DNA of 64,000 nucleotides from Rhodococcus sp. SBT000017 (GCF_003688915.1 NZ_REFU01000001.1:2542001-2606000), one strand, 5' to 3'. Numbered from the stretch's first letter, positions 53,905 to 63,293 are shown. Numbers and translations: made by a program. Notes: generated by a model not told the origin, from the letters alone.

Positions 53905-53923
53905 TTACTATCATGGTTAGTAG
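53905..53923. promoter_or_regulatory. BlaI/CopY-type operator 4
   Basis: TTACTATCATGGTTAGTAG matches the CTACTAT-N5-ATAGTAG consensus at 12 of 14 fixed positions. It is upstream of the 53004-53789 peptidase gene, just after the lnt-like stop. Confidence 0.65.
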
Positions 53924-53952
53924 TTCGATGTCCCCCGCAGTGGTTTCGTGCC

Positions 53953-55551
53953 TCACAGCGCGGTAGCACCGGACGTCGACGGTCGGAGACCATCGGCCGG
54001 CGAACGCTGCCTTCTCCATGCGAGAGCACACCCCACGACAGCAAGAACGACCGCGGCGTACTCCGGAAGCGGTCCCAGCTTTGTCGCCCACGTCGATCTC
54101 GTTTCCAGGGCAACATCAGCGACCAACGTCTGCGCAGCGAACAAGCCCGAACGATCTGCGACCTTCCCCTGTGGGTCGATGACGGCACTGACCCCACTGG
54201 TCGCCGCAACGAGAACAGTCCTGTTGTGCTCGACCGCCCGCAGCCGCGACATCGCCAACTGCTGGTAGGTCATATCGGTGCGCCCGAACGTCGCATTGTT
54301 GGTGGGGACCGTGATCAGCTGCGCCCCCGCACGCACGGACTCAGTGACCAGGTCATCGAACGCGACCTCGTAACACGTGGCGACGGCCGTCGGAATTCCG
54401 GCGATATCGACGACACCGTCGCCCGACCCGGGAACGAAGTTACCGGCCTGCGAGGCGTAGGAGGACAACCTCGTCATCACAGATCGCATCGGGAGATACT
54501 CTCCGAAAGGAACAAGTTTGCGTTTGTCGTGTCGCTCCCCCGGTCCGAGTACCGGATCCCACACGATCGAGGTATTCATCGAGGTGCCGTCGTCGTTACC
54601 GAGCACAGCTCCGACCAGAATCGGCACCCCGACCGACCGCGCTGCAGCGTCGATCCCGGCAGTGGCGTCGGCGTTGCGCAGTGGGTCGATATCGGATGCA
54701 TTCTCCGGCCAGATCACCAGGTCGGGAGCGGGCACCCTGCCGGCGGTGATGTCGTCCCCGAGCTGCATTGTTCGCTCGATGTGATTGTCGAGAACTGCTC
54801 GACGTTGCGAGTTGAAGTCCAGACCCGACCGCGGAACGTTGCCTTGAACAACGGCGACCGTCGCACGCGCTGCGCCTGCATCGTCAGCGGGAGTGAGCGC
54901 GAAAGCCAGAGCCGGCACGATCACCACAGTGGCCACCGACCCGACTGCGAATCGCGACGTCGGCGAGCGTACCTGGCGGACCACACTGGCCAGTGCCGCG
55001 CCGATCACTGCGACTGCAAAAGATACACCGGGCGCACCGGCGAACGCGGCAAGCGAGAGCAGAGGGCCGTCTGCTTGGGCGAAAGCTAGTTTCCCCCACG
55101 GAAATCCCCCGAACGGAATCCGTGCGCGCAGACCTTCGGTGGCGGTCCAGATCGCGGCGATCCACAGCGCTTCGAAGCGCAACCCGGACACTGCGGCCGC
55201 TGCAGCGCAGAACAGTGCCACTGCTATCGCTTGGATCGCCGCGAGCGCCAGCCACGGCGGGGCACCGACGTAGACACCCACCCAGGGCAGCAGAGGCAGA
55301 AAGAACGCAAGCCCCGACAGATACCCATAGAAGAATGCCGCCCGGATGGAACGGCCGCGGATGACGAGAACAAGAACCCCGACACCCAACGGCGCGAGGA
55401 ACCACAGCGACCGAGGTGGAAAGCCCGCGTACAACAGCACACCAGCAGATACCGCACACGATGACCTGCCTGCTATCGCGGTGAACACACGGCGACGTCG
55501 GGTTCGTCGGTGACGGTTCACTGTTGTTGCGCTGGACTCGATATCGAGCAT
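53953..55551 (-). CDS. lnt: Apolipoprotein N-acyltransferase (Lnt-like)
   Basis: A 532-residue protein: six or more TM helices in the first 230 residues (LLYAGFPPRSLWFLAPLGVG), then a nitrilase-like domain with the catalytic triad visible as Glu in DLVIWPENASD, Lys in HDKRKLVPFGEYLP and Cys in VATCYEVAFDD. Lnt adds the third acyl chain to lipoproteins. Preceded 52 bp upstream by the longest BlaI-type palindrome in the island, so expression should follow the repressor. Together with the Lgt-like gene it forms a copper-island lipoprotein maturation set; a housekeeping copy is expected elsewhere in the genome but is not in this window. Confidence 0.88.
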   Translation of the reverse strand: MLDIESSATTVNRHRRTRRRRVFTAIAGRSSCAVSAGVLLYAGFPPRSLWFLAPLGVGVLVLVIRGRSIRAAFFYGYLSGLAFFLPLLPWVGVYVGAPPWLALAAIQAIAVALFCAAAAAVSGLRFEALWIAAIWTATEGLRARIPFGGFPWGKLAFAQADGPLLSLAAFAGAPGVSFAVAVIGAALASVVRQVRSPTSRFAVGSVATVVIVPALAFALTPADDAGAARATVAVVQGNVPRSGLDFNSQRRAVLDNHIERTMQLGDDITAGRVPAPDLVIWPENASDIDPLRNADATAGIDAAARSVGVPILVGAVLGNDDGTSMNTSIVWDPVLGPGERHDKRKLVPFGEYLPMRSVMTRLSSYASQAGNFVPGSGDGVVDIAGIPTAVATCYEVAFDDLVTESVRAGAQLITVPTNNATFGRTDMTYQQLAMSRLRAVEHNRTVLVAATSGVSAVIDPQGKVADRSGLFAAQTLVADVALETRSTWATKLGPLPEYAAVVLAVVGCALAWRRQRSPADGLRPSTSGATAL

Positions 55552-55603
55552 GCCTGCATGGCTCTTTTCTCATGTACGGCATAGCGCCACCTGACCACCC
55601 TCG

Positions 55604-55630
55604 GTTACTACTATGCACGATAGTAGTAAC
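55604..55630. promoter_or_regulatory. BlaI/CopY-type operator 5 (extended)
   Basis: The 19-bp core CTACTATGCACGATAGTAG (55608-55626) is flanked by GTTA and TAAC, giving perfect 11-bp arms around GCACG. Best site in the window; upstream of the lnt-like gene. Confidence 0.88.
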
Positions 55631-56040
55631 AGCGGTGAGCCCGGACCGGCTCCCCCGCCGACACCGCGCCTCTGCGACGTCGATGCATACCCCGGGATAT
55701 CGACCGCGCACCTTCGCTGTGCCCTTTGTCCTTCGCGGTGCCCTTCGTGGCCGGGCATCGACCGGTGCACGGACCACCCTCGGCTCGCACAAGATGCGTG
55801 CTGGACCCCGGGATGGAGACTGGCTTCTACCGCGCCGCAGCACGCCGACATATGCGGGTGCATCTGCTCTGGCGGCCATCATGATCACCGCCCCGATCGT
55901 CCTGGCCGTGTTCGACGTGACCAGAAACATGTGGTGCCTGCGGGCGGGCGGTGTGACCGCCCGATTCGGCGGCGGCACATCAGGGGCACCCTGAATGGGT
56001 TTGGGCCAACCCAGTTTCCGGCTGCTACCGTCGAGGCGTT
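55631..56040 (+). other. Gap of 410 bp; possible small gene not supported
   Basis: Plus-strand frames cross this stretch. One ends with a hydrophobic segment (ALAAIMITAPIVLAVFD) near 55900, which might be a small membrane protein, but starts and ribosome-binding sites are unclear. Confidence 0.3.
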
Positions 56041-56460
56041 GTGAGAATCTCTGCGCTGGGCCCGCCGCGCCTGCGGACGGTTATCGCAGTCGCCGCTGTC
56101 CTGTATTTGTTGGCTCACACCATCGCTCAATGCGGCATCGCCTGGGAACAGGACCATCACAGCGACGGCGTACACATCGTTTCGTCCTCGTCTCAGGCCG
56201 CCGCGGAACTCTCCCCCAACCACGCGCACATCGACGACGGATCGCCCCACATGGCGCACGATACGAACACCGTCATCGCAATGCCCCGATCCGACAACCC
56301 GCCCCGCCCATCGACCATCGCCGCGGTCGCAGCGATGGCCTTCGCTGTGGTGTTGGTGGCGATGTCTGCCCCGCGCATTTCGCGAGCCCCACCGGATCTA
56401 CCCATTCCGATCCGGCACGGCCGAACCGTCTTGAACGAACTCTGTATCAACAGGTGCTGA
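56041..56460 (+). CDS. LpqS-like copper-associated exported protein
   Basis: A 139-residue protein from GTG. N-terminal hydrophobic signal VIAVAAVLYLLAHTIAQCG, a His-rich exported part (DHHSDGVHIVS, NHAHIDDGSPHMAHD), a TM segment AAVAAMAFAVVLVAMSA and the C-terminal end GRTVLNELCINRC. The order NHxH, Pro-rich segment, then G-R-x-L-x-x-x-C near the C-terminus resembles mycobacterial LpqS, a member of the copper-induced RicR regulon. No catalytic motif; likely a copper-binding envelope protein. Similarity is from memory and weak in the middle. Confidence 0.6.
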   Translation: MRISALGPPRLRTVIAVAAVLYLLAHTIAQCGIAWEQDHHSDGVHIVSSSSQAAAELSPNHAHIDDGSPHMAHDTNTVIAMPRSDNPPRPSTIAAVAAMAFAVVLVAMSAPRISRAPPDLPIPIRHGRTVLNELCINRC

Positions 56461-56568
56461 TCAGCAGCCCGCGGGCCATCCGAGGACTTCTCCTCTCATG
56501 GCCCAGTTCGTGCTGCCCATCACTCACTTACTGCGCTCCTCGCAGATCACATACAGGGACTACTCATC

Positions 56569-57699
56569 ATGAACAGTGCTGTTCGCTCCACACTCGTGCC
56601 ACCGTCCTCCGCCGGCCACATGTTGGCGACCGCCAAGAACTGCCCGGAACCGGGCACAATGGTCGGCAACACGCCCGTTCTGTGGATCGGTGAACCGTTC
56701 GCGGACTCCGGCCGCGGCTTCTGGGCGAAACTCGAAGGCAGCAATCCCGGTGGGATGAAAGACCGCCCCGCGCTGCACATGGTCGAAAAAGCCAAGGCCC
56801 GCGGCGACCTCGCTCCCGGCGCGATGATCATCGAATCCACCAGCGGAACCCTCGGCCTGGGTCTGGCCCTGGCCGGGATCACCCATCACCACCCCGTCAC
56901 CCTCGTCGCCGACCCGGGACTGGAACCGATCGTGCACCGGATGCTCGCCGCGTACGGTGCCCGCGTCGAACTGGTCACCACACCGCACCCCGACGGCGGC
57001 TGGCAGCAGGCCCGGCGTGAGAAGGTCCGTGAGCTCCTCGATACACATCCAGGGTCGTGGTGCCCGGATCAGTACACCAACCCGGACAATGTCGAGGCGT
57101 ACGAGTCGCTCGCTCACGAACTCATCGCCCAGCTCGGACGCGTCGACACCTTGGTTTGCTCGGTGGGCACCGGAGGGCACTCCGCCGGGGTGGCCCGGGT
57201 GCTCCGGCAGTTCTGCCCCGACCTGAAACTGGTCGGTGTCGACACCATCGGATCGACGATCTTCGGGCAACCCGCCAGCACTCGGCTCATGCGCGGGTTG
57301 GGTTCGAGCATCTATCCCGACAACATCGACTATCCCGCCTTCGACGAGGTGCACTGGGTGGCCCCGCACGAAGCGGTGTGGTCGTGCCGCACCCTGGCGG
57401 CGACGCACCACGCCAGCGGCGGCTGGAGCGTCGGGGCCGTCGCCCTCGCGGCCGGCTGGATCGCTCGCACCAGCCCGCCGGAGACCCGGGTCGCGGCCGT
57501 CTTCCCCGACGGACCGCAGCGCTACTTCGACACCATCTACAACGACGACTACTGCACCGAGCACGGCCTGCTCGACGTTGACCCGCCGACCGAGCCGACG
57601 ACCATCGCCCACCCCACCGATGAGACTGTGACGTCGTGGACGCGGTGCGCCACCGTCGTCGATCCCACCGTCGTCGATCCCACCGAGAGCGTTCGATGA
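56569..57699 (+). CDS. PLP-dependent cysteine-synthase-like enzyme
   Basis: A 376-residue fold-type II PLP enzyme. The Schiff-base Lys is in [17 protein letters not shown] near residue 65; the substrate loop [14 protein letters not shown] and the phosphate-binding loop VGTGGHSAG follow. Differences from housekeeping CysK: a 35-residue N-terminal extension, no canonical TSGNTG (reads TSGTLG) and a C-terminal extension with the repeat [10 protein letters not shown]. It may condense O-acetyl- or O-phosphoserine with a nucleophile other than sulfide. Its stop overlaps the start of an MFS transporter, suggesting that the product is exported. Confidence 0.8.
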   Translation: MNSAVRSTLVPPSSAGHMLATAKNCPEPGTMVGNTPVLWIGEPFADSGRGFWAKLEGSNPGGMKDRPALHMVEKAKARGDLAPGAMIIESTSGTLGLGLALAGITHHHPVTLVADPGLEPIVHRMLAAYGARVELVTTPHPDGGWQQARREKVRELLDTHPGSWCPDQYTNPDNVEAYESLAHELIAQLGRVDTLVCSVGTGGHSAGVARVLRQFCPDLKLVGVDTIGSTIFGQPASTRLMRGLGSSIYPDNIDYPAFDEVHWVAPHEAVWSCRTLAATHHASGGWSVGAVALAAGWIARTSPPETRVAAVFPDGPQRYFDTIYNDDYCTEHGLLDVDPPTEPTTIAHPTDETVTSWTRCATVVDPTVVDPTESVR

Positions 57700-58985
57700 A
57701 AACTTTTCTGACCAAGTTCCGTAGCTTCGACCGGCCCAGCCAGGTGTTGATGGTCAACCAGTTCTCCATCAACGTCGGTTTCTACATGCTGATGCCGTAC
57801 CTGGCCGGGTATCTGGCCGGTTCCCTGGGCCTGGCGGCGTGGGCGGTCGGGCTGGTGCTGGGGATGCGGAACTTCTCCCAGCAAGGGATGTTCCTGCTCG
57901 GCGGCACCCTCGCCGACCGCCTCGGATACAAACCCCTGATCGTCGCCGGCTGCCTGCTGCGAGTTGCCGGTTTCGTACTGCTCGCGGCCGTGGAATCGCT
58001 GCCGGCGATCCTGCTCGCCTCGGCCGCGACCGGGTTCGCCGGTGCGCTGTTCAACCCGGCCGTGCGGGCGTATCTGGCCGCCGACGCAGGGCCACGGCGG
58101 GTCGAGGCGTTCGCGGTGTTCAACGTGTTCTATCAGGCCGGGATTCTGCTGGGCCCGTTGATCGGTCTCGCTCTGACCACCCTCGACTTCCGAGTCACCT
58201 CACTGGCAGCGGCCGCGATTTTTGCTGTTCTGACGATCGTGCAGATTTGGACGCTCCCCGCGCACCGGGCCGAGACGACCGGGGCCACGACATCGGTACT
58301 CGAGGACTGGCGGGTGGTGATGGCCAACCGACCCTTCGTGCTGTTCGCGCTGGCGATGATCGGATCCTACGTGCTTTCGTTCCAGATCTATCTTGCGCTG
58401 CCGCTGCAGGCTGCGGTGGTAGTCGGTAACGGCAGGTCCGACACCGCTCTGGTGACCTCGTTGTTCGTGGTCTCCGGCGTGGTCGCGATCGCCGGGCAGT
58501 TCCGGATCACGTCCTGGTTGTCCCGCAGGTGGGGTTCGGGGCGAAGCGTGGTGGTCGGTATGGCAATCATGGCGCTGGCGTTCCTCCCGCTGATCGTGCT
58601 GCCGAGCCCGGCCGCGCTGGGCGGGTGGGCCGCCGCCGGTGCCCTGGTGTTCACCGCTGCACTGTTGGCGGTCGGCACCGCCGCGGTGTTTCCGTTCGAG
58701 ATGGACACGGTGGTGACCCTGTCGGGCGGGAAGCTGGTGGCCACCCATTACGGGTTCTACAACACCATCGTCGGGGTCGGCATCCTGCTCGGCAACCTGG
58801 GTACAGGAGCCGTCTTCGGGCTTCTCAGCGACGCGCATCTGGGTGCACTGATCTGGGCGATACTGACCCTGGTCGGGGCGGCATCTGTGGCCGCTCTCTA
58901 TGCGCTCGATCGATCCGACCGGCTCACCCCACCCCCCACCGAGACCACGGTGACCGAAAGCGGCGAGGTACCGGCCACCGGCTAG
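57696..58985 (+). CDS. MFS transporter coupled to the PLP enzyme
   Basis: A 429-residue transporter with about 12 TM helices, starting at the ATGA overlap with the PLP-enzyme gene. Typical MFS motif A appears as [14 protein letters not shown] in the loop between TM2 and TM3. N-terminal [22 protein letters not shown] is like drug/metabolite exporters of the DHA1 group. Tight coupling with a biosynthetic enzyme suggests export of its product or a related small metal-binding compound; this is inference. No regulatory box of either class was found upstream of the pair. Confidence 0.83.
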   Translation: MKTFLTKFRSFDRPSQVLMVNQFSINVGFYMLMPYLAGYLAGSLGLAAWAVGLVLGMRNFSQQGMFLLGGTLADRLGYKPLIVAGCLLRVAGFVLLAAVESLPAILLASAATGFAGALFNPAVRAYLAADAGPRRVEAFAVFNVFYQAGILLGPLIGLALTTLDFRVTSLAAAAIFAVLTIVQIWTLPAHRAETTGATTSVLEDWRVVMANRPFVLFALAMIGSYVLSFQIYLALPLQAAVVVGNGRSDTALVTSLFVVSGVVAIAGQFRITSWLSRRWGSGRSVVVGMAIMALAFLPLIVLPSPAALGGWAAAGALVFTAALLAVGTAAVFPFEMDTVVTLSGGKLVATHYGFYNTIVGVGILLGNLGTGAVFGLLSDAHLGALIWAILTLVGAASVAALYALDRSDRLTPPPTETTVTESGEVPATG

Positions 58986-59132
58986 CGGCAGTGCACGCCG
59001 AGAAGTGGCCTGCATTGCCCACACCCGAGACCTCGACGATGATTGCCGAACACGAGGGTATCGACGCGGCACCGTTCACGACTATCCACCGACCGGTGGC
59101 CCGCATTCACACGAATGCGGGCCACCCACACC

Positions 59133-59372
59133 TCAGGCGGGGGTACTGCGGTGACGTTGGAGGCGACGGACGACGGGGTAACCCGTGACCACCCCGAGGA
59201 CGATACCGATTTGCATGAGCATCCAGAACGCAGCATCGGTGGCCGGTGGCATGGTCTCGGTGTAGTACAGCAGCAGCATCCAACCACCCATCCCGAGGTC
59301 GAACGCCAGTACGGTCAACGCAGCGACGCCGACCGCAGCCAGGACAGAACGCCGAATGGATTGCCTGCGCAC
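59133..59372 (-). pseudogene. DUF4396-like membrane protein, C-terminal remnant
   Basis: 79 codons with two hydrophobic helices: SVLAAVGVAALTVLAFDLGM and AFWMLMQIGIVLGVVTGYPV followed by VRRLQRH. The second resembles the conserved end of DUF4396 proteins (FWxLMQIGxxxG, then YPxNxWL). Full-length members are more than twice as long; upstream on the same strand a different frame encodes a hydrophobic segment (IIVIAILATIMLFVYE, near 59440), as if a frameshift split the gene. Could also be an independent small protein from the GTG at 59372. Confidence 0.45.
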
Positions 59373-59693
59373 CGACTACTGGTGTGATGGCCGAACGCTC
59401 GTATACGAAGAGCATGATCGTGGCCAGTATGGCGATGACGATGATCATCACCCAAAGAACACTCTGTCCGCACGAGATTCGACGTCGGCAAGGACGGAAG
59501 CGACATCATCGAGAAGATTGTGGGCATCTCTGCGCGCGCGTAATCCGCGTTCGTAGTAGCCGGAGTCGAGGACGCCCGCCGATGCAGGCTCTGGTGCGAC
59601 GTTCGATTCTGGGTGCCGCTCCCGCATCCGAGGGCGGTGTTCCGGTCAGTGCCCAGGGTCATGCCGTAGCACCGGTGCGGCACATCTCGTTGC
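59373..59693. other. Gap without a supported gene upstream of copZ
   Basis: Short overlapping frames only; includes the possible upstream half of the DUF4396 remnant on the minus strand and the upstream region of the copZ promoter. Confidence 0.35.
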
Positions 59694-59710
59694 ATACCGT
59701 AGGGGGGTAT
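59694..59710. promoter_or_regulatory. CsoR-type operator upstream of copZ-copA
   Basis: ATACCGTAGGGGGGTAT, flanked by GC and GG; outer ATACC / GGTAT arms are symmetric and the G-run matches other CsoR sites. It lies 65 bp before the copper chaperone gene. Confidence 0.7.
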
Positions 59711-59775
59711 GGTAAATCTGTAAGTGGGTCGCGACGACCTCGATCACATTCCGAATCGAAGAAAGAAGGGCATCG

Positions 59776-59979
59776 ATGAACACCACCGTCACCGTCACCG
59801 GAATGACCTGCGGGCACTGCGTCTCCTCGGTCCGAGAGGAGATCAGCGGCATCCCCGGTGTGACCGCCGTGAATGTCGACCTCGCGAGCGGCCGAGTCGA
59901 TATCGACTCGGACACCCCGATCGAGCAGACGGCCATCGCCCACGCAGTCGACGAGGCCGGCTACCAGCTCGCCTCCTGA
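59776..59979 (+). CDS. copZ: CopZ-type copper chaperone
   Basis: A 67-residue single heavy-metal-associated domain: [20 protein letters not shown] with the copper-binding GMTCxxC motif, then [15 protein letters not shown] and [11 protein letters not shown]. Complete beta-alpha-beta-beta-alpha-beta fold length. It carries Cu(I) in the cytoplasm to the copper ATPase encoded 326 bp downstream. AAGAAAGAAGG ribosome-binding site. First gene after the CsoR-type box. Confidence 0.93.
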   Translation: MNTTVTVTGMTCGHCVSSVREEISGIPGVTAVNVDLASGRVDIDSDTPIEQTAIAHAVDEAGYQLAS

Positions 59980-60011
59980 TCGACACCAGACCCGGACAGG
60001 AGATTCGCACG

Positions 60012-60275
60012 ATGAACGCATCATCGAAGTTCGTCGGATTCACCATCGCCCTAGCCGCGGTCTTCGGGCTCGCCTTCGGAGCCGGGGACGCCTTCGGCCC
60101 CGAAGGTGCCGCACCACCCGACACACACGACACCTCGACTCACGACGCCGCCGCGGTGTCCACTGCGGGCGGGCCCGTCGCCAATCAGAGACCTGGAGGA
60201 TTGATGGTCACCGACAGCAGATACGCCGCGGTGCCCGCCGCCTCGGAGCCGATGCCCGCCGGGCACGGACACTGA
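60012..60275 (+). CDS. Small anchored His-rich protein between copZ and copA
   Basis: An 87-residue protein with an N-terminal signal or TM segment ([19 protein letters not shown]), a proline- and His-containing exported part ([16 protein letters not shown]) and the end MPAGHGH. His, Met and Asp residues could bind copper outside the membrane. Such small proteins are common between copZ and copA in actinobacteria, but no function is established. ACAGGAG ribosome-binding site. Confidence 0.7.
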   Translation: MNASSKFVGFTIALAAVFGLAFGAGDAFGPEGAAPPDTHDTSTHDAAAVSTAGGPVANQRPGGLMVTDSRYAAVPAASEPMPAGHGH

Positions 60276-60304
60276 CACACCACCACACCCCGAGAGGAGC
60301 GACG

Positions 60305-62569
60305 ATGAATCCCGTCACGCACCACCCCACCGCCGACGGCCGGGTCGAACTCGACATCAGTGGTATGACCTGCGCCTCCTGCGCGAACCGGATCGAGAAA
60401 AAGCTCAACAAGCTCGACGGTGTCACCGCGACGGTGAACTACGCCACCGAAAAAGCACGCGTCGACTACGTCGGTGATGTCTCGACCGAGGATCTCGTGG
60501 GCACCGTCGAGCAGGCCGGCTACACCGCCACGGTCCCCGCGCCCGCCGCCTCCTCCACCGACCCCGACGCGGCCGGGCCAGCCGAGATCGACCCCACCGC
60601 CTCGCTGCGCCAACGCCTGCTCATATCGCTGGTGCTCAGCGTGCCGGTGATCGCGATGGCCATGGTTCCGGTACTGCAGTTCACCAACTGGCAGTGGCTT
60701 TCCCTGACCCTCGCCGCACCCGTGGTGGTGTGGGGGGCATGGCCGTTCCACAAGGCCGCCTTCACCAATCTGCGGCACGCCACCTCAACGATGGACACCC
60801 TGATCTCGATGGGCACCATCGCAGCACTGGGGTGGTCGTTGTATGCCCTGTTCTGGGGCACCGCCGGAACGGCCGGCATGACACACCCGTTCGAGCTGAC
60901 CATCTCCCGCTCCGACGGGGCCGGCAACATCTACCTCGAGGCCGCAGCCGGAGTCACCACCTTCATCCTCGCCGGCCGCTACTTCGAAGCACGCTCCAAG
61001 CGACGCGCCGGTGCCGCCCTGCGTGCCCTGCTCGAGCTCGGTGCCAAGGAAGTCTCCGTCCTGCGCGAGGGTGTCGAACAGCGCATCCCCACCGATCAAC
61101 TCATCGTCGGTGACGAGTTCGTCGTCCGCCCCGGGGAGAAGATCGCCACCGACGGCGTGGTCGCCGACGGCTCTTCCGCGGTCGACAATTCGATGTTGAC
61201 CGGCGAATCCGTGCCCGTCGAGGTAGGACCCGATGATCTGGTCGTCGGCGCGACGGTCAACGTCGGTGGCCGAATCGTGGTCCGGGCGACCCGCATCGGC
61301 TCGGACACCCAGCTCGCACAGATGGCGAAACTCGTCGAAGACGCTCAGACCGGTAAAGCCCAAGCTCAGCGTCTGGCCGACAAGATCTCCGGAGTCTTCG
61401 TCCCGATCGTGATCGCCCTTGCCGCGGCGACACTCGGCTTCTGGATCGGCACCGGCGGTGGGATCGCGGCCGCGTTCACCGCAGCCGTCGCCGTCCTGAT
61501 CATCGCCTGCCCGTGTGCCCTCGGCCTGGCCACCCCGACCGCGCTGATGGTCGGCACCGGCCGCGGCGCTCAGCTCGGCATCCTGATCAAGGGTCCCGAA
61601 GTGCTCGAATCGACCCGCCGTGTCGACACCGTGGTACTCGACAAGACCGGCACCGTCACCACCGGCAAGATGACTCTGCTCGACGTGATCACCGCCGACG
61701 GCGAGGACACCGCGCAGGTGCTGCGCCTGGCCGGTGCACTCGAAGATTCGTCCGAGCACCCCATCGCCCAGGCCATCGCCAAAGGTGCCCGCGAGAAGGT
61801 CGGAGCCCTGCCACCGGTGGAGCAGTTTATAAATATCGAAGGCCTCGGGGTGCAGGGCATAGTCGACGACCACGCAATGATCGTCGGACGGGCCCGCCTC
61901 CTCGCCGACCGGGCGCAGCAGCTGCCGGACGAACTCGAAAGTGCGATGCGTGCAGCCGAATCCGAGGGCAAGACCGCCGTCGCAGTCGGTTGGGACGGTC
62001 GGGCTCGCGGAGTACTGGTCGTCGCCGACGCGGTCAAACCCACCTCCGCCGAGGCGATCGAGCAGCTGCGGGGCCTGGGTTTGACGCCGATCATGCTCAC
62101 CGGCGACAACGCAGCCGCCGCGCGTGCCATCGCCGACCAGGTCGGCATCCACGAAGTGATCGCGGAGGTGCTGCCCGCAGACAAGGTGGACGTCGTCAAA
62201 AGGCTGCAGGAGCAGGGCAAGGTAGTGGCGATGGTCGGCGACGGCGTGAACGACGCCGCCGCGTTGGCGCAGGCCGACCTCGGTCTGGCGATGGGCACCG
62301 GTACCGACGTTGCGATCGAAGCCAGCGATCTGACGTTGGTGCGCGGTGATCTGCGCGCAGCAGCGGATGCTATCCGCCTGTCCCGCCGAACGTTGGGCAC
62401 CATCAAGGGCAACTTGTTCTGGGCGTTCGCCTACAACGTGGCCGCCCTCCCCTTGGCTGCGGCCGGGCTGCTCAATCCGATGCTGGCCGGTGCAGCGATG
62501 GCGTTCTCGTCGGTGTTCGTGGTCAGCAACAGCTTGCGGTTGCGCCGGTTCAAGTCCCTCACCGGATAA
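60305..62569 (+). CDS. copA: CopA-type (P1B-1) Cu(I)-exporting ATPase
   Basis: A 754-residue heavy-metal P-type ATPase. One N-terminal HMA domain with GMTCASC, eight TM helices, metal site [16 protein letters not shown], phosphorylation site [19 protein letters not shown] and [12 protein letters not shown]. This is the cytoplasmic Cu(I) export class, distinct from the CPH-type ATPase at 41340. Co-transcribed with copZ. An AT-rich patch (TTTATAAATATCG near 61827) interrupts otherwise high GC but keeps the frame. Nothing is missing. Confidence 0.95.
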   Translation: MNPVTHHPTADGRVELDISGMTCASCANRIEKKLNKLDGVTATVNYATEKARVDYVGDVSTEDLVGTVEQAGYTATVPAPAASSTDPDAAGPAEIDPTASLRQRLLISLVLSVPVIAMAMVPVLQFTNWQWLSLTLAAPVVVWGAWPFHKAAFTNLRHATSTMDTLISMGTIAALGWSLYALFWGTAGTAGMTHPFELTISRSDGAGNIYLEAAAGVTTFILAGRYFEARSKRRAGAALRALLELGAKEVSVLREGVEQRIPTDQLIVGDEFVVRPGEKIATDGVVADGSSAVDNSMLTGESVPVEVGPDDLVVGATVNVGGRIVVRATRIGSDTQLAQMAKLVEDAQTGKAQAQRLADKISGVFVPIVIALAAATLGFWIGTGGGIAAAFTAAVAVLIIACPCALGLATPTALMVGTGRGAQLGILIKGPEVLESTRRVDTVVLDKTGTVTTGKMTLLDVITADGEDTAQVLRLAGALEDSSEHPIAQAIAKGAREKVGALPPVEQFINIEGLGVQGIVDDHAMIVGRARLLADRAQQLPDELESAMRAAESEGKTAVAVGWDGRARGVLVVADAVKPTSAEAIEQLRGLGLTPIMLTGDNAAAARAIADQVGIHEVIAEVLPADKVDVVKRLQEQGKVVAMVGDGVNDAAALAQADLGLAMGTGTDVAIEASDLTLVRGDLRAAADAIRLSRRTLGTIKGNLFWAFAYNVAALPLAAAGLLNPMLAGAAMAFSSVFVVSNSLRLRRFKSLTG

Positions 62570-62677
62570 CCGCGCGGGTAGAACAAGCACCCAAAAGGCT
62601 GGGGTGGGCGTGGCATGCAGGCGCGCCACCCCACCCCACCGCTACAACCCCGATGCAGCCTACGAAAGGAGAGGGCC

Positions 62678-62845
62678 ATGTCCTTCGTGACAACGACCTT
62701 GGTGCAGATCACCCGGCACCCGGCGACCCGAGCGGTGGCCCGCTGCGCGGTGATGTGCGCTGCGGCGGCGGCCCAGCGACGACTCGACGGACCGACCCTC
62801 TCGCGCCATACCCCGGGCGGGCATAATCGAGGATGCTCGGCATGA
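62678..62845 (+). CDS. Possible small protein between copA and csoR
   Basis: A 55-codon frame starting MSFVTTTLVQITRHPATRA, with AAAGGAGAGG six bases upstream and a hydrophobic, Cys-containing middle (ARCAVMCAAAAAQRR). The CsoR-type box lies inside its 3' part, which argues against it being an important gene; the good ribosome-binding site argues for. Unknown function. Confidence 0.4.
   Translation: MSFVTTTLVQITRHPATRAVARCAVMCAAAAAQRRLDGPTLSRHTPGGHNRGCSA
62808..62824. promoter_or_regulatory. CsoR-type operator upstream of csoR
   Basis: ATACCCCGGGCGGGCAT, a C-run/G-run pseudo-palindrome 44 bp before the csoR start; probable autoregulatory site. Confidence 0.6.
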
Positions 62846-62868
62846 CACTCGGATTCCAGGAGGACACC

Positions 62869-63207
62869 ATGGCCACTCCCGCGGCCGCGCAGGCACCCGC
62901 CGAGACCGACGGCCATGATCACGCCGCGCACGGCTACATCACCGAAAAGGACGCCTACCTCAAACGCCTCAAGCGCATCGAAGGCCAGGCCCGAGGACTG
63001 CAGCGCATGGTCGAGGAAGACAAGTACTGCATCGACATCCTCACCCAGGTCTCGGCGATGACCAAAGCCTTGCAGGCGGTGGCCATGGGCCTGCTCGAAG
63101 CTCACATCAGCCACTGCGTGGTCGACGCCGCCATCGCCGGCGGTCCCCAAGCCGACGCGAAGATCAAAGAGGCCACCGACGCGATCTCACGGCTCGTCCG
63201 CTCCTGA
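62869..63207 (+). CDS. csoR: Copper-sensing repressor CsoR
   Basis: A 112-residue CsoR-family protein; the ATG at 62869 is chosen because AGGAGG lies five bases upstream, while ATGs at 62833 and 62842 lack one. The Cu(I) ligands are all present: Cys54 in EEDKYCIDIL, His79 and Cys83 in LLEAHISHC, the C-H-C triad of copper-sensing members. The His-rich N-terminal tail (DGHDHAAHG) is also common in actinobacterial CsoR. It would release the TACCCC/GGGGTA boxes when Cu(I) binds. Contrast the broken CstR-like gene at 38322, which lacks the His. Confidence 0.93.
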   Translation: MATPAAAQAPAETDGHDHAAHGYITEKDAYLKRLKRIEGQARGLQRMVEEDKYCIDILTQVSAMTKALQAVAMGLLEAHISHCVVDAAIAGGPQADAKIKEATDAISRLVRS

Positions 63208-63293
63208 GCACCGGCAGTGCGAAGCCATTCCTCGCCGTCCACTCCCGCGTGCTTGTCGGAAACCTCGGCGAGGCGGCGCAGGCAGAGACCGTC

